Origin: SIG653 sp045578045
Lineage (GTDB): Bacteria > Bacillota > Clostridia > Oscillospirales > CAG-382
Length of the DNA: 8,306 bases
Assembly: GCA_045578045.1 (NCBI GenBank)
Contig: JAZNJM010000109.1
Span: forward strand, 1-8,306
Reading direction: 5' to 3'
Below are positions 1 to 5,834 of this stretch, piece by piece. How positions within the stretch are numbered: the stretch's first letter is position 1; every line of letters begins with the position of its first letter. Position numbers and translations under genes: made by a program. The notes beneath the pieces were generated by a model that saw only the letters and a program-made list of their open reading frames with translations, was not told the origin of the DNA and searched no databases.

Positions 1-297
1 TTGAGGATAGTAACAAAAAACATATTTCAACTTTTCTTTGAGGATAGTAACAAAAAACATATTGCAACTTTTCTTTGAGGATAGTAACAAAAAACATATT
101 TCAACTTTTCTTTGAGGATAGTAACAAAAAACATATTGCAACTTTTCTTTGAGGATAGTAACAAAAAACATATTTCAACTTTTTTTGAGGATAGTAACAA
201 AAAACATATTTCAACTTTTTTTGAGGATATTAACAAAAAGCATATTTCAACTTTCTTTGAGGATATTAACAAAAAGCATATTACAACTTTTCTTTGA
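1..297. repeat. 36-37 bp tandem repeat (minisatellite), 8 units plus remnant
   Basis: Units begin at 1, 38, 75, 112, 149, 185, 221 and 257, and a degenerate ninth start (TTGAG) is at 294. Each unit begins TTGAGGATA, has an A-rich centre (AACAAAAA) and ends with CAACTTTTC or similar. Units 1 to 4 alternate T, G, T, G in the CATATT(T/G)CAAC segment, a 74-bp higher-order period. Units 7 and 8 share private changes (GATATTAAC, AAAGCAT). The array begins at the first base of the window, so it probably continues to the left. It stops about 40 bp before the -35 box of the thiamin operon. Open frames run through it on both strands, but they are only the repeat read over and over, and I do not regard them as genes. 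Confidence 0.93.
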
Positions 298-336
298 GAA
301 TTTTAAAACAAAGCGGAGAAAATTCATAAAATATAC

Positions 337-365
337 TTGTTTTTTTCTTCAAACAGGTGTATAAT
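337..365 (+). promoter_or_regulatory. Sigma-A-type promoter of the thiamin operon
   Basis: A -35 box TTGTTT (337-342) and a perfect -10 box TATAAT (360-365) are separated by 17 bp. Transcription should start near 371-373, just before the TPP aptamer. The segment between the minisatellite and the -35 box is AT-rich. No other good promoter lies between here and thiS, so this one probably drives the whole thiS-thiD operon. Confidence 0.8.
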
Positions 366-390
366 ACATACACAACTGAACAAACGGGAG

Positions 391-474
391 CTTGTATACA
401 GGCTGAGAGGAAGGTGTAACCTTCGACCGAGAACCTGATTTGGATAATGCCAACGTAGGGATGCCTGATACAAG
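391..474 (+). promoter_or_regulatory. TPP riboswitch (THI box) aptamer
   Basis: P1 is CTTGTAT (391-397) paired with ATACAAG (468-474), and P2 is AGGC next to GCCT (463-466). The conserved CTGAGA is at 403-408. A 5-bp variable P3 stem (GAAGG 410-414 with CCTTC 420-424) follows. The second half carries ACCTGAT (433-439), GGATAATGCC (442-451) and AACGTAGGGA (452-461), the hallmark of the thi-box that contacts the pyrophosphate. A terminator follows, so thiamin pyrophosphate binding is expected to stop transcription before the thi genes. ATTTGG (438-443) can pair with CCAAAT (509-514) in the terminator 5' arm and loop. It is a weak candidate antiterminator and my inference only. Confidence 0.96.
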
Positions 475-501
475 ACTGTCGGGAGGAACAAAAGAATTTT
501 T

Positions 502-530
502 GGAGTTACCAAATTGGTAGCTCCTTTTTT
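502..530 (+). terminator. Riboswitch-controlled intrinsic terminator
   Basis: A 10-bp stem pairs 502-511 (GGAGTTACCA) with 515-524 (TGGTAGCTCC). It contains one G-U pair, has a 3-nt loop and is followed by six T. It lies 28 nt after the aptamer, the normal expression platform of a transcriptional-off TPP switch in Firmicutes. The downstream repeats reuse the same words (GTTACCA, TGGTAA). Confidence 0.9.
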
Positions 531-549
531 GTTGCAATTTTTGTATAAA

Positions 550-841
550 ATGGTAAAGGTAAATTTGAAAAGGTTACCACAGTAACAATGCTTAAGAAAC
601 GCGGAGATAAAAAATGGTAAAGTTAAACTTTAAAAGGTTACCACAGTAACAATGACTAAGAAACGCGGAGATATAAAATGGTAAAGGTAAACTTGAAAAG
701 GTTATCACAGTAACAAGGCTTAAGAAACGCGGAGATATAAAATGGTAAAGTTAAACTTAAAAAGGTTATCACAATAACAATGCCTAAGAAACGCGGAGGT
801 ATAAAATGGTAAAGTTAAACTTGAAAAGGTTACCACAGTAA
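550..841 (+). other. Five tandem 11-codon mini-ORFs upstream of thiS
   Basis: The ORFs lie at 550-585, 614-649, 678-713, 742-777 and 806-841, each ATG to TAA. The predicted peptides are MVKVNLKRLPQ, MVKLNFKRLPQ, MVKVNLKRLSQ, MVKLNLKRLSQ and MVKLNLKRLPQ. All start like ThiS (MVKVN), then diverge and stop. Mini-ORFs 2 to 5 are each preceded by GCGGAG with 7-9 nt spacing, while the first has no visible ribosome site. The 28-nt gaps would allow reinitiation. The 64-bp period puts successive ORFs in different frames, so they cannot be one protein. Whether they are translated cannot be told from sequence. They could be passive by-products of the duplication or a translational regulator of thiS. Confidence 0.6.
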
Positions 842-869
842 CAAGGCTTAAGAAAGGTGGAGGTATAAA
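550..869 (+). repeat. Five 64-bp direct repeats, duplications of the thiS translation start
   Basis: Units are 550-613, 614-677, 678-741, 742-805 and 806-869. Each is exactly 64 bp with no indel, and the next ATG in phase is the thiS start at 870. Each unit has ATGGTAAAG, then a short coding stretch to TAA, then a 28-nt gap. From the first gap onward the gaps carry GCGGAG(A/G)TATAAA or similar, so each serves as the Shine-Dalgarno for the next start. The first 24 bases around each start match those around the thiS start closely, and the match fades after the AAC codon. This indicates tandem amplification of the thiS initiation region. Copies differ by scattered point changes, so the array is not brand new. 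Each unit also holds a small inverted repeat (GTTAC-CACA-GTAAC, 573-586 in unit 1). Confidence 0.93.
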
Positions 870-1064
870 ATGGTAAAGGTAAACGGAGAAAACTTAGATA
901 TTGTGGGCAAGACCATTGCCGAATATCTTGAAACAACAGCTTTTGACGTGAAGCGAATAGCAACGGAACTGAATGGCGACATCGTTCCTAAATCCGCTTA
1001 TTCCAATATTGTTCTTGCGGACGGAGACGAAGTTGAGATTGTTAGCTTTGTGGGAGGTGGCTGA
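870..1064 (+). CDS. thiS: Sulfur carrier protein ThiS
   Basis: This is a small ubiquitin-fold (beta-grasp) carrier of 64 residues, the usual family length, ending in Gly-Gly-Gly (62-64). The diglycine tail is adenylated by ThiF and then loaded as a thiocarboxylate, which gives sulfur to ThiG for the thiazole ring. The family-like segments are MVKVNGE at the start, a central amphipathic helix (about 16-30) and the strand DGDEVEIVSFVGGG. The ATG at 870 has the best ribosome site of the leader (AAGGTGGAGGT, 853-863), stronger than the copies in the upstream repeats. The stop codon touches the thiF start, so the two are translationally coupled. Repeats upstream copy its initiation region. Confidence 0.95.
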   Translation: MVKVNGENLDIVGKTIAEYLETTAFDVKRIATELNGDIVPKSAYSNIVLADGDEVEIVSFVGGG

Positions 1065-1712
1065 GTGATTCCAACAAAAGAAGAATGGAACAATGCTTTA
1101 GAGGAACGATATGGAAAAGAGCTGCATAAGGCGTTTTCATCCGCTACGGTTGCTGTGTGCGGTCTTGGCGGTCTTGGCTCAAATATTGCCATAGCTCTGG
1201 TACGTGCGGGGGTTGGAAAACTGATACTGATTGATTTTGACCGTGTGGATATAACAAATCTTCACCGTCAGCAGTATAAGGCTGATCAGATAGGGATGTA
1301 TAAGACCGAAGCACTTGCGAAAAACCTCAAAGAAATATCACCGTATATTTCCCTCGAAATATATACGAACCGAATCACAGAAGAAAACGCAAAATCTCTT
1401 TTATTAGATGCGGATATTATCTGCGAAGCCTTTGATTGTGCAGAAACAAAGTCAATTCTTGCGGAAATTGTACTTACCAAAATGCGTGGTAAATATCTCG
1501 TTGCGGCATCGGGAATGGCGGGGCTTTATGATGCTAATTGCATTAAAACACGAAAAATAACAAATAAATTTTATCTGTGTGGAGACGGAGAAAGGGACGT
1601 TACGGCTGGAATTGGTCTTATATCGTCTCGCGTTATGCTTTGCGCCGCACATCAGGCACACAAGGTATTGCAAATTTTATCAAATAATTTTGAAGAAAAA
1701 AGAGGAAAATAA
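1065..1712 (+). CDS. thiF: ThiS adenylyltransferase ThiF (short clostridial type)
   Basis: This E1-like enzyme activates the C-terminal glycine of ThiS with ATP, and the acyl-adenylate is later converted to the thiocarboxylate. The protein has 215 residues, the length of the clostridial ThiF subfamily, shorter than E. coli ThiF. The nucleotide-binding loop is GLGGLGS (33-39), followed by strand LILIDFD (53-59) with the acidic residues D57 and D59, and then DITNLHRQQY (62-71) with the E1 signature Asn and Arg. The C-terminal part YLCGDGE (170-176) and LCAAHQAH (192-199) is typical of this subfamily. It starts at a GTG directly after the thiS TGA, without its own spacer, so it is read by coupling; the thiS tail GGGAGGTGG provides a ribosome site about 6 nt upstream. 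It acts in the cytoplasm with ThiS. Confidence 0.93.
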   Translation: MIPTKEEWNNALEERYGKELHKAFSSATVAVCGLGGLGSNIAIALVRAGVGKLILIDFDRVDITNLHRQQYKADQIGMYKTEALAKNLKEISPYISLEIYTNRITEENAKSLLLDADIICEAFDCAETKSILAEIVLTKMRGKYLVAASGMAGLYDANCIKTRKITNKFYLCGDGERDVTAGIGLISSRVMLCAAHQAHKVLQILSNNFEEKRGK

Positions 1713-1713
1713 A

Positions 1714-2484
1714 ATGAATAACGATAAACTTATCATTGGCGGACACGAATTTAACTCCCGTTTTATTTTAGGATCGGGCAAATATTCTATGAAGTTAATA
1801 GACGCGGCGGTAAAGGATGCGGGTGCAGAGATAATTACCTTGGCAGTCCGCCGTGCTAATACAAAAGAGCGTGAAAACATTCTCGATTATATTCCAAAAG
1901 GAATTACGCTTCTACCCAATACATCAGGTGCAAGAAATGCAGAAGAAGCTGTTCGCATTGCCCGTCTTGCCCGTGAGCTTGGATGCGGTAACTTCGTAAA
2001 GATCGAAATTATGCGTGATTCCAAATATCTACTTCCCGACAACGTTGAAACCGTCAAGGCAACCGAGAGCCTTGCAAAAGAGGGTTTTGTTGTTATGCCG
2101 TATATGTATCCCGATCTGAATACCGCCAGAGACCTTGTAAATGCGGGTGCATCAAGCGTTATGCCTCTTGCATCTCCGATTGGCTCAAATAAAGGACTTG
2201 CGACAAAGGAATTTATACAAATACTAATTGATGAGATTGATATTCCTATCATTGTAGATGCGGGTATCGGCAGACCTTCACAGGCTTGTGAAGCGATGGA
2301 AATGGGGGCGGCGGCAATTATGGCAAACACCGCACTTGCAACTGCGGGCAACCTTCCTTTGATGGCATCAGCTTTTAAACAAGCAATAGAAGCAGGTCGC
2401 AAGGCGTACCTTTCAGGGCTTGGCAGAGTTCTCACTCGTGGCGCTTCTGCATCCGATCCGTTGACAGGTTTTCTCAGAGATTAA
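1714..2484 (+). CDS. thiG: Thiazole synthase ThiG
   Basis: ThiG is a TIM-barrel enzyme that condenses 1-deoxy-D-xylulose 5-phosphate, dehydroglycine and ThiS-thiocarboxylate into thiazole phosphate carboxylate. The protein has 256 residues, the normal length. It opens with the family motif LIIGGHEFNSRFILGSGKY (6-24). The Schiff-base lysine is K96 in NFVKIEI, the same number as in Bacillus subtilis. Later phosphate-binding segments are VMPLASPIGSNKG and IIVDAGIGRPSQA, and the C-terminal ASASDPLTGFL is also characteristic. The ATG at 1714 is preceded by AGAGGAAAA and begins one base after the thiF stop. The same frame stays open upstream to 1579, but that stretch lies inside thiF and does not match the family. 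Confidence 0.96.
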   Translation: MNNDKLIIGGHEFNSRFILGSGKYSMKLIDAAVKDAGAEIITLAVRRANTKERENILDYIPKGITLLPNTSGARNAEEAVRIARLARELGCGNFVKIEIMRDSKYLLPDNVETVKATESLAKEGFVVMPYMYPDLNTARDLVNAGASSVMPLASPIGSNKGLATKEFIQILIDEIDIPIIVDAGIGRPSQACEAMEMGAAAIMANTALATAGNLPLMASAFKQAIEAGRKAYLSGLGRVLTRGASASDPLTGFLRD

Positions 2485-2494
2485 GGTGAATGAT

Positions 2495-3748
2495 ATGGAA
2501 AATCAATTTTTTGTAGATTCAGAGCATATTTCTTCCGAAGCTCTCGCAAGGAAGCATAAAATCGAAAACGATCCTGAGAGCCGTATGAACCATATGGAAT
2601 ATTTACGCGGTATGGAGATAATTGATTCCAACGTATGCTCACAGGTAACGTCTCAAATGAACTCCTACGATTATAGCAAGTATACGTCAAGAGACGTAAG
2701 AGTGGCGTTGGAGCATACCACTTGCTCAATAGAGGATTTCAAGGCGCTTCTGTCTCCAGCAGCAGAACCGTTTCTCGAACAGATGGCAGAACGTGCAAGA
2801 CTTGAAACGAGTAAACATTTCGGTAATACGGTGTATCTGTTCACGCCCCTTTATATTGCAAACTATTGTGAAAATTATTGCGTATACTGTGGGTTTAATT
2901 GCTACAATCACATCAACCGAATGAAGCTCTCTATGGAGCAAATTGAAAAGGAAATGAAAATAATTTCAAAAAGCGGTATGGAAGAAATTCTCATTCTTAC
3001 GGGTGAAAGCCGATTGCATAGCAGTGTAGAATATATTGGAGAAGCGTGTAAACTTGCAAGAAAGTATTTCCGTATGGTTGGACTTGAGATTTATCCCGTT
3101 AATACTGATGAGTATAAGTATCTCCACGAATGTGGCGCGGACTACGTTACCGTTTTTCAAGAAACCTATGATACAAATAAATACGAACAGCTTCATCTGT
3201 TTGGGCATAAGCGTGTATGGCCCTACCGTTTCGATTCGCAGGAAAGAGCTTTACGCGGAGGTATGAGAGGGGTAGCGTTTTCAGCACTTCTTGGTCTTGC
3301 CGACTTCCGCAAAGATGCCCTTGCAAGTGCATTACACGTTTATTATTTGCAGAGAAAGTATCCACACGCTGAGATGTCGCTGTCTTGTCCACGACTTCGC
3401 CCCATCATCAATAATGATAAAATCAATCCCCTTGACGTTCACGAAAAGCAACTTTGTCAAATCATTTGTGCGTACCGAATTTTTCTTCCGTTTGTTGGTA
3501 TCACCGTATCCTCACGCGAAAGTGCTGAGTTCCGCAACGGTATTGTGAAAATTGCCGCTACAAAGGTTTCGGCTGGTGTTTCTACAGGCATTGGTGATCA
3601 CGAAATCAAATACAACGGCAAGGAAAGCAATGAGGCTTTTGGGGACGAGCAATTTGAAATTGACGATAACCGAAGCCTTGACAAAATGTATAGGGATATT
3701 GAGGAAGAAGGTCTTCAACCCGTGTTAAACGATTATCTCTACGTATAA
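2495..3748 (+). CDS. thiH: 2-iminoacetate synthase ThiH (tyrosine lyase, radical SAM)
   Basis: ThiH cleaves tyrosine with S-adenosylmethionine into dehydroglycine and p-cresol and feeds ThiG. The radical SAM cluster motif CENYCVYC gives C125, C129 and C132, which bind the [4Fe-4S] cluster. Other family segments are TGES, the FQETY motif, GVAFSALLGLADFRKDA, SCPRLRP, SSRESAEFRNG and the C-terminal EEEGLQPVLNDYLYV. I count 417 residues, longer than the E. coli enzyme by an N-terminal extension of about 45 residues, as I recall from clostridial homologs. I chose the ATG at 2495 because AAGGTGA (2483-2489) lies 5 nt before it; an in-frame GTG at 2486 lacks a ribosome site. The iron-sulfur chemistry fits an anaerobe. 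Confidence 0.95.
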   Translation: MENQFFVDSEHISSEALARKHKIENDPESRMNHMEYLRGMEIIDSNVCSQVTSQMNSYDYSKYTSRDVRVALEHTTCSIEDFKALLSPAAEPFLEQMAERARLETSKHFGNTVYLFTPLYIANYCENYCVYCGFNCYNHINRMKLSMEQIEKEMKIISKSGMEEILILTGESRLHSSVEYIGEACKLARKYFRMVGLEIYPVNTDEYKYLHECGADYVTVFQETYDTNKYEQLHLFGHKRVWPYRFDSQERALRGGMRGVAFSALLGLADFRKDALASALHVYYLQRKYPHAEMSLSCPRLRPIINNDKINPLDVHEKQLCQIICAYRIFLPFVGITVSSRESAEFRNGIVKIAATKVSAGVSTGIGDHEIKYNGKESNEAFGDEQFEIDDNRSLDKMYRDIEEEGLQPVLNDYLYV

Positions 3749-3757
3749 GGAGCGAAT

Positions 3758-4420
3758 ATGAAAAACTTTGATACTACACTTTATTTTATAACTGATTCTA
3801 CTGGGTTTGAGGAAGGTGAGTTTCTTTTCCGCGTTGAAGAAGCACTCTCAGGAGGTGTAACTATTCTTCAACTCCGTGAAAAGAACAAATCTACAATAGA
3901 GTATATTCATCTTGCGGAAAAAGTTCAAAAGCTGACGAAAAAATATAACGTACCACTGATTATTGATGACCGTATTGACGTAGCTCTTGCTGTAGAAGCA
4001 GAGGGCGTACATCTTGGAAAAGAGGATATGCCTATTGCAACCGCACGTAGAATTTTGGGAAACAATTTTATCATCGGAGCAACCGCAAAGACTGTTCCTT
4101 GGGCTATAGAAGCATATGAGAGTGGAGCCGATTACCTCGGTGTGGGTGCAATATATCCAACGACTACAAAGGTGAAAACCGTTATTACCTCTACTGAAAC
4201 GTTGAGGGATATATGCAAATCCGTCCCCATTCCCGTGAATGCCATCGGTGGACTTAACGAAAACAACCTTGACGTTCTGAAAGAAATAGATATTTCAGGA
4301 ATTTGCGTTGTATCTGCTATTATGAAATCAGAAAATCCACGCATTAAAACAGAAATGCTTTTAAAAATTTCAAAGGAGCTGACAAAAAATGAAAACAGCA
4401 TTATCAATTGCAGGAAGTGA
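3758..4420 (+). CDS. thiE: Thiamin-phosphate synthase ThiE
   Basis: ThiE joins HMP pyrophosphate and thiazole phosphate to thiamin phosphate, releasing pyrophosphate. The 220-residue TIM barrel shows the family motifs in order: LQLREK (37-42), PLIIDDRIDVAL (66-77), GVHLG (83-87), IGATAKT (106-112), GADYLGVGAIYPT (123-135), NAIGG (161-165) and the phosphate-binding VVSAI (184-188). The family usually has Asn where this protein has the first Asp of DDR, a mild change. AAGGAG (3747-3752) overlaps the thiH stop and sits 5 nt before the ATG. The last 10 codons run 32 bases into thiD in another frame, so the extreme C-terminus (NENSIINCRK) is probably recent and not functional. Confidence 0.95.
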   Translation: MKNFDTTLYFITDSTGFEEGEFLFRVEEALSGGVTILQLREKNKSTIEYIHLAEKVQKLTKKYNVPLIIDDRIDVALAVEAEGVHLGKEDMPIATARRILGNNFIIGATAKTVPWAIEAYESGADYLGVGAIYPTTTKVKTVITSTETLRDICKSVPIPVNAIGGLNENNLDVLKEIDISGICVVSAIMKSENPRIKTEMLLKISKELTKNENSIINCRK

Positions 4421-5195
4421 TTCAAGCGGCGGTGCGGGTATTCAAGCAGATATTAAAACAATGACGATGAACGGTGTTTATGCTATGAGTGCGATAACAG
4501 CACTCACAGCACAGAACACAACTGGCGTAAGATCAATTTTTGAATCTACTCCACAATTTTTAAAGGAGCAAATTGATGCGGTATTTGAGGATATTCGTCC
4601 CGATGCAATAAAAATTGGAATGGTATCTTCATCAGAGCTTATAAGGGTAATTGCCGAGAGGCTTATATATTACAAAGCAGAAAAAATTGTGGTCGATCCA
4701 GTTATGGTCTCAACAAGCGGTTCTTTATTAATGAAAAACGATGCTGTATCAATATTAACAAAAGAGCTTTTTCCTCTTGCAACAATTATTACTCCAAATA
4801 TTCCCGAAGCTGAGAACTTATCCGGAAAAACTATTCAAAATAAAGAGGATATGGAAAAAGTGTCAAAATTAATTGGCGATACATACGGCTGTGCGGTTTT
4901 GCTTAAAGGCGGTCATAGCATCAATGATGCAAATGATCTTCTGTATTCAAACGGAAGACATAAGTGGTTTTGCGGAAAGCGGATTAACAACCCCAATACA
5001 CACGGTACGGGATGTACACTCTCGTCTGCCATAACATCCAATCTTGCCAAAGGATATGACCTTGAATTTTCTGTTCAAAAAGCTAAGGATTATATTTCGG
5101 GTGCACTTGCCGATATGCTCGACCTTGGCAAAGGCTCAGGTCCTATGAACCACGCTTTTGATCTGAAAAAAATAATGTTGCTTGAAAGGAACTAA
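4389..5195 (+). CDS. thiD: Hydroxymethylpyrimidine/phosphomethylpyrimidine kinase ThiD
   Basis: ThiD phosphorylates HMP and then HMP phosphate to HMP pyrophosphate, the pyrimidine substrate of ThiE. It belongs to the ribokinase superfamily and has 268 residues, the normal size for a stand-alone enzyme. Motifs visible are the substrate loop AGSDSSGGAGIQAD (8-21), the segment VDPVMVSTSG, TPNIPEAE, LLKGGH and the anion-hole motif HGTGC (205-209) with the family's Cys at 209. The ATG at 4389 follows AAAGGAG (4372-4378) with 10-nt spacing. It is the last gene of the operon. No GC-rich terminator is visible after it, so some read-through toward 5439 is possible. Confidence 0.95.
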   Translation: MKTALSIAGSDSSGGAGIQADIKTMTMNGVYAMSAITALTAQNTTGVRSIFESTPQFLKEQIDAVFEDIRPDAIKIGMVSSSELIRVIAERLIYYKAEKIVVDPVMVSTSGSLLMKNDAVSILTKELFPLATIITPNIPEAENLSGKTIQNKEDMEKVSKLIGDTYGCAVLLKGGHSINDANDLLYSNGRHKWFCGKRINNPNTHGTGCTLSSAITSNLAKGYDLEFSVQKAKDYISGALADMLDLGKGSGPMNHAFDLKKIMLLERN

Positions 5196-5279
5196 CGATA
5201 ATTATTTCGTGAAAAAGGCATTGATTTATAACGGTTTTAAAAGAAAACAAAATAATTTAAAAAAATTTTTTTTTATCTA
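5196..5279. other. AT-rich intergenic stretch after thiD
   Basis: The 84 bp between the thiD stop and the next promoter hold no gene. The 3' half is almost pure A and T (AAAATAATTT then A7 and T9). It could act as a weak bidirectional terminator or as an UP element for the promoter that follows immediately. I see no stable GC-rich hairpin here. Confidence 0.5.
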
Positions 5280-5307
5280 TTGACAAATGAGAAAAAAGTG
5301 ATATAAT
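5280..5307 (+). promoter_or_regulatory. Strong near-consensus promoter of the 5439-6479 operon
   Basis: The -35 box is a perfect TTGACA (5280-5285) and the -10 box a perfect TATAAT (5302-5307), with a 16-bp spacer. An A/T tract directly upstream resembles an UP element. The start point should be near 5314, giving a leader of about 125 nt before the ATG at 5439. No operator repeat is obvious over the boxes. Confidence 0.85.
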
Positions 5308-5323
5308 ACGATTCCTTTCTCGT

Positions 5324-5350
5324 TTTTCAAGGAGGGGCGAAACTTGAAAA
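5324..5350 (+). other. Leader hairpin with purine-rich loop
   Basis: TTTTCAAG (5324-5331) pairs perfectly with CTTGAAAA (5343-5350), 8 bp. The 11-nt loop GAGGGGCGAAA displays a Shine-Dalgarno-like core. The hairpin starts about 10 nt after the predicted transcription start. AAGGAGG (5329-5335) is followed by a TTG at 5344 with a stop four codons later. AAAGGAG (5376-5382) is followed by a TTG at 5393 whose 18-codon frame ends at 5449, inside the next gene. These could be leader ORFs or simply a purine-rich stabilising leader. Confidence 0.45.
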
Positions 5351-5438
5351 TTGAATAGAAATGAAAAGGGGGATTAAAGGAGAAAAGTTTTTTTGAACCT
5401 TTTTAGGTGTTTTTGTTTTGTGATGTGGAGGTGTTTTA

Positions 5439-5831
5439 ATGGTTATTGAAAAATTAGTTGACCGTGAATTGACCAAAGGCGAAATTGATTCGATTAAAAG
5501 ATTCAGACTATACACCGATGGTGTTAGCTATGCTTGTGTGGGAGAACGAATAATGGTTATGATTGATATTGACGACCAAAAAAATCCCGAAAAACTAAAA
5601 AGTGCCGCAAAAAAAATTTTGGATAAAGCCTTGAACAGACATCCTGACTTTGAAGTATTTTTTATGGATGATGGCAACGTTTTATTGATGCTTACCTGCG
5701 GTGTTTTTGCTTTTACAGAAAAGCCCGTTGACGAAAAAGACAAAAATCTTAGCTTGTATATGATCCTCCGAAATCAATGCCTTGAAGCGTGCGAAAACGG
5801 AGAAATTCTTGCTGTTGTGTATGAGGAGTAG
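5439..5831 (+). CDS. Conserved-looking hypothetical protein, partner of NADAR-like protein
   Basis: I do not recognise the function of this 130-residue protein. It has no signal peptide and no membrane helix. The segment RIMVMIDIDD (37-46), a charged helix around 50-65, and two strands FEVFFMDDGNVLLML and CGVFAFTEK suggest a small alpha/beta cytoplasmic fold. It is acidic at the end (YEE). It lacks the residues expected of a DarT ADP-ribosyltransferase, so it is not a hidden DarT. The ATG at 5439 has TGGAGGTG (5426-5433) 5 nt upstream. The stop at 5829-5831 is 3 nt before the next start, and GAGGAG at its end is the ribosome site of the next gene. The two are one operon and probably work together. 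Confidence 0.8.
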   Translation: MVIEKLVDRELTKGEIDSIKRFRLYTDGVSYACVGERIMVMIDIDDQKNPEKLKSAAKKILDKALNRHPDFEVFFMDDGNVLLMLTCGVFAFTEKPVDEKDKNLSLYMILRNQCLEACENGEILAVVYEE

Positions 5832-5834
5832 ATT

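Noticed and set aside
1..297. CRISPR array, given the 36-37 bp unit
   Set aside because: The units abut with no unique spacers between them; the whole period is repeated, so it is a simple tandem repeat.
27..364. Open frames on both strands through the left array (minus 27-272, plus 112-297 and 149-364)
   Set aside because: They are low-complexity translations of the repeat with period about 12 residues, and have no ribosome site.
324..537. Minus-strand open frames over the riboswitch
   Set aside because: The stretch is explained by promoter, aptamer and terminator; no ribosome site or family resemblance.
1579..1713. Longer start for thiG within thiF
   Set aside because: The extension overlaps thiF and does not match ThiG; the ATG at 1714 has a ribosome site and gives K96 at the expected position.
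1887..2435. 182-codon minus-strand open frame
   Set aside because: It is antisense to thiG, whose family motifs are unmistakable; it is a shadow of thiG codon bias.
2486..2494. GTG start for thiH
   Set aside because: No ribosome site before it, while AAGGTGA fits the ATG at 2495.
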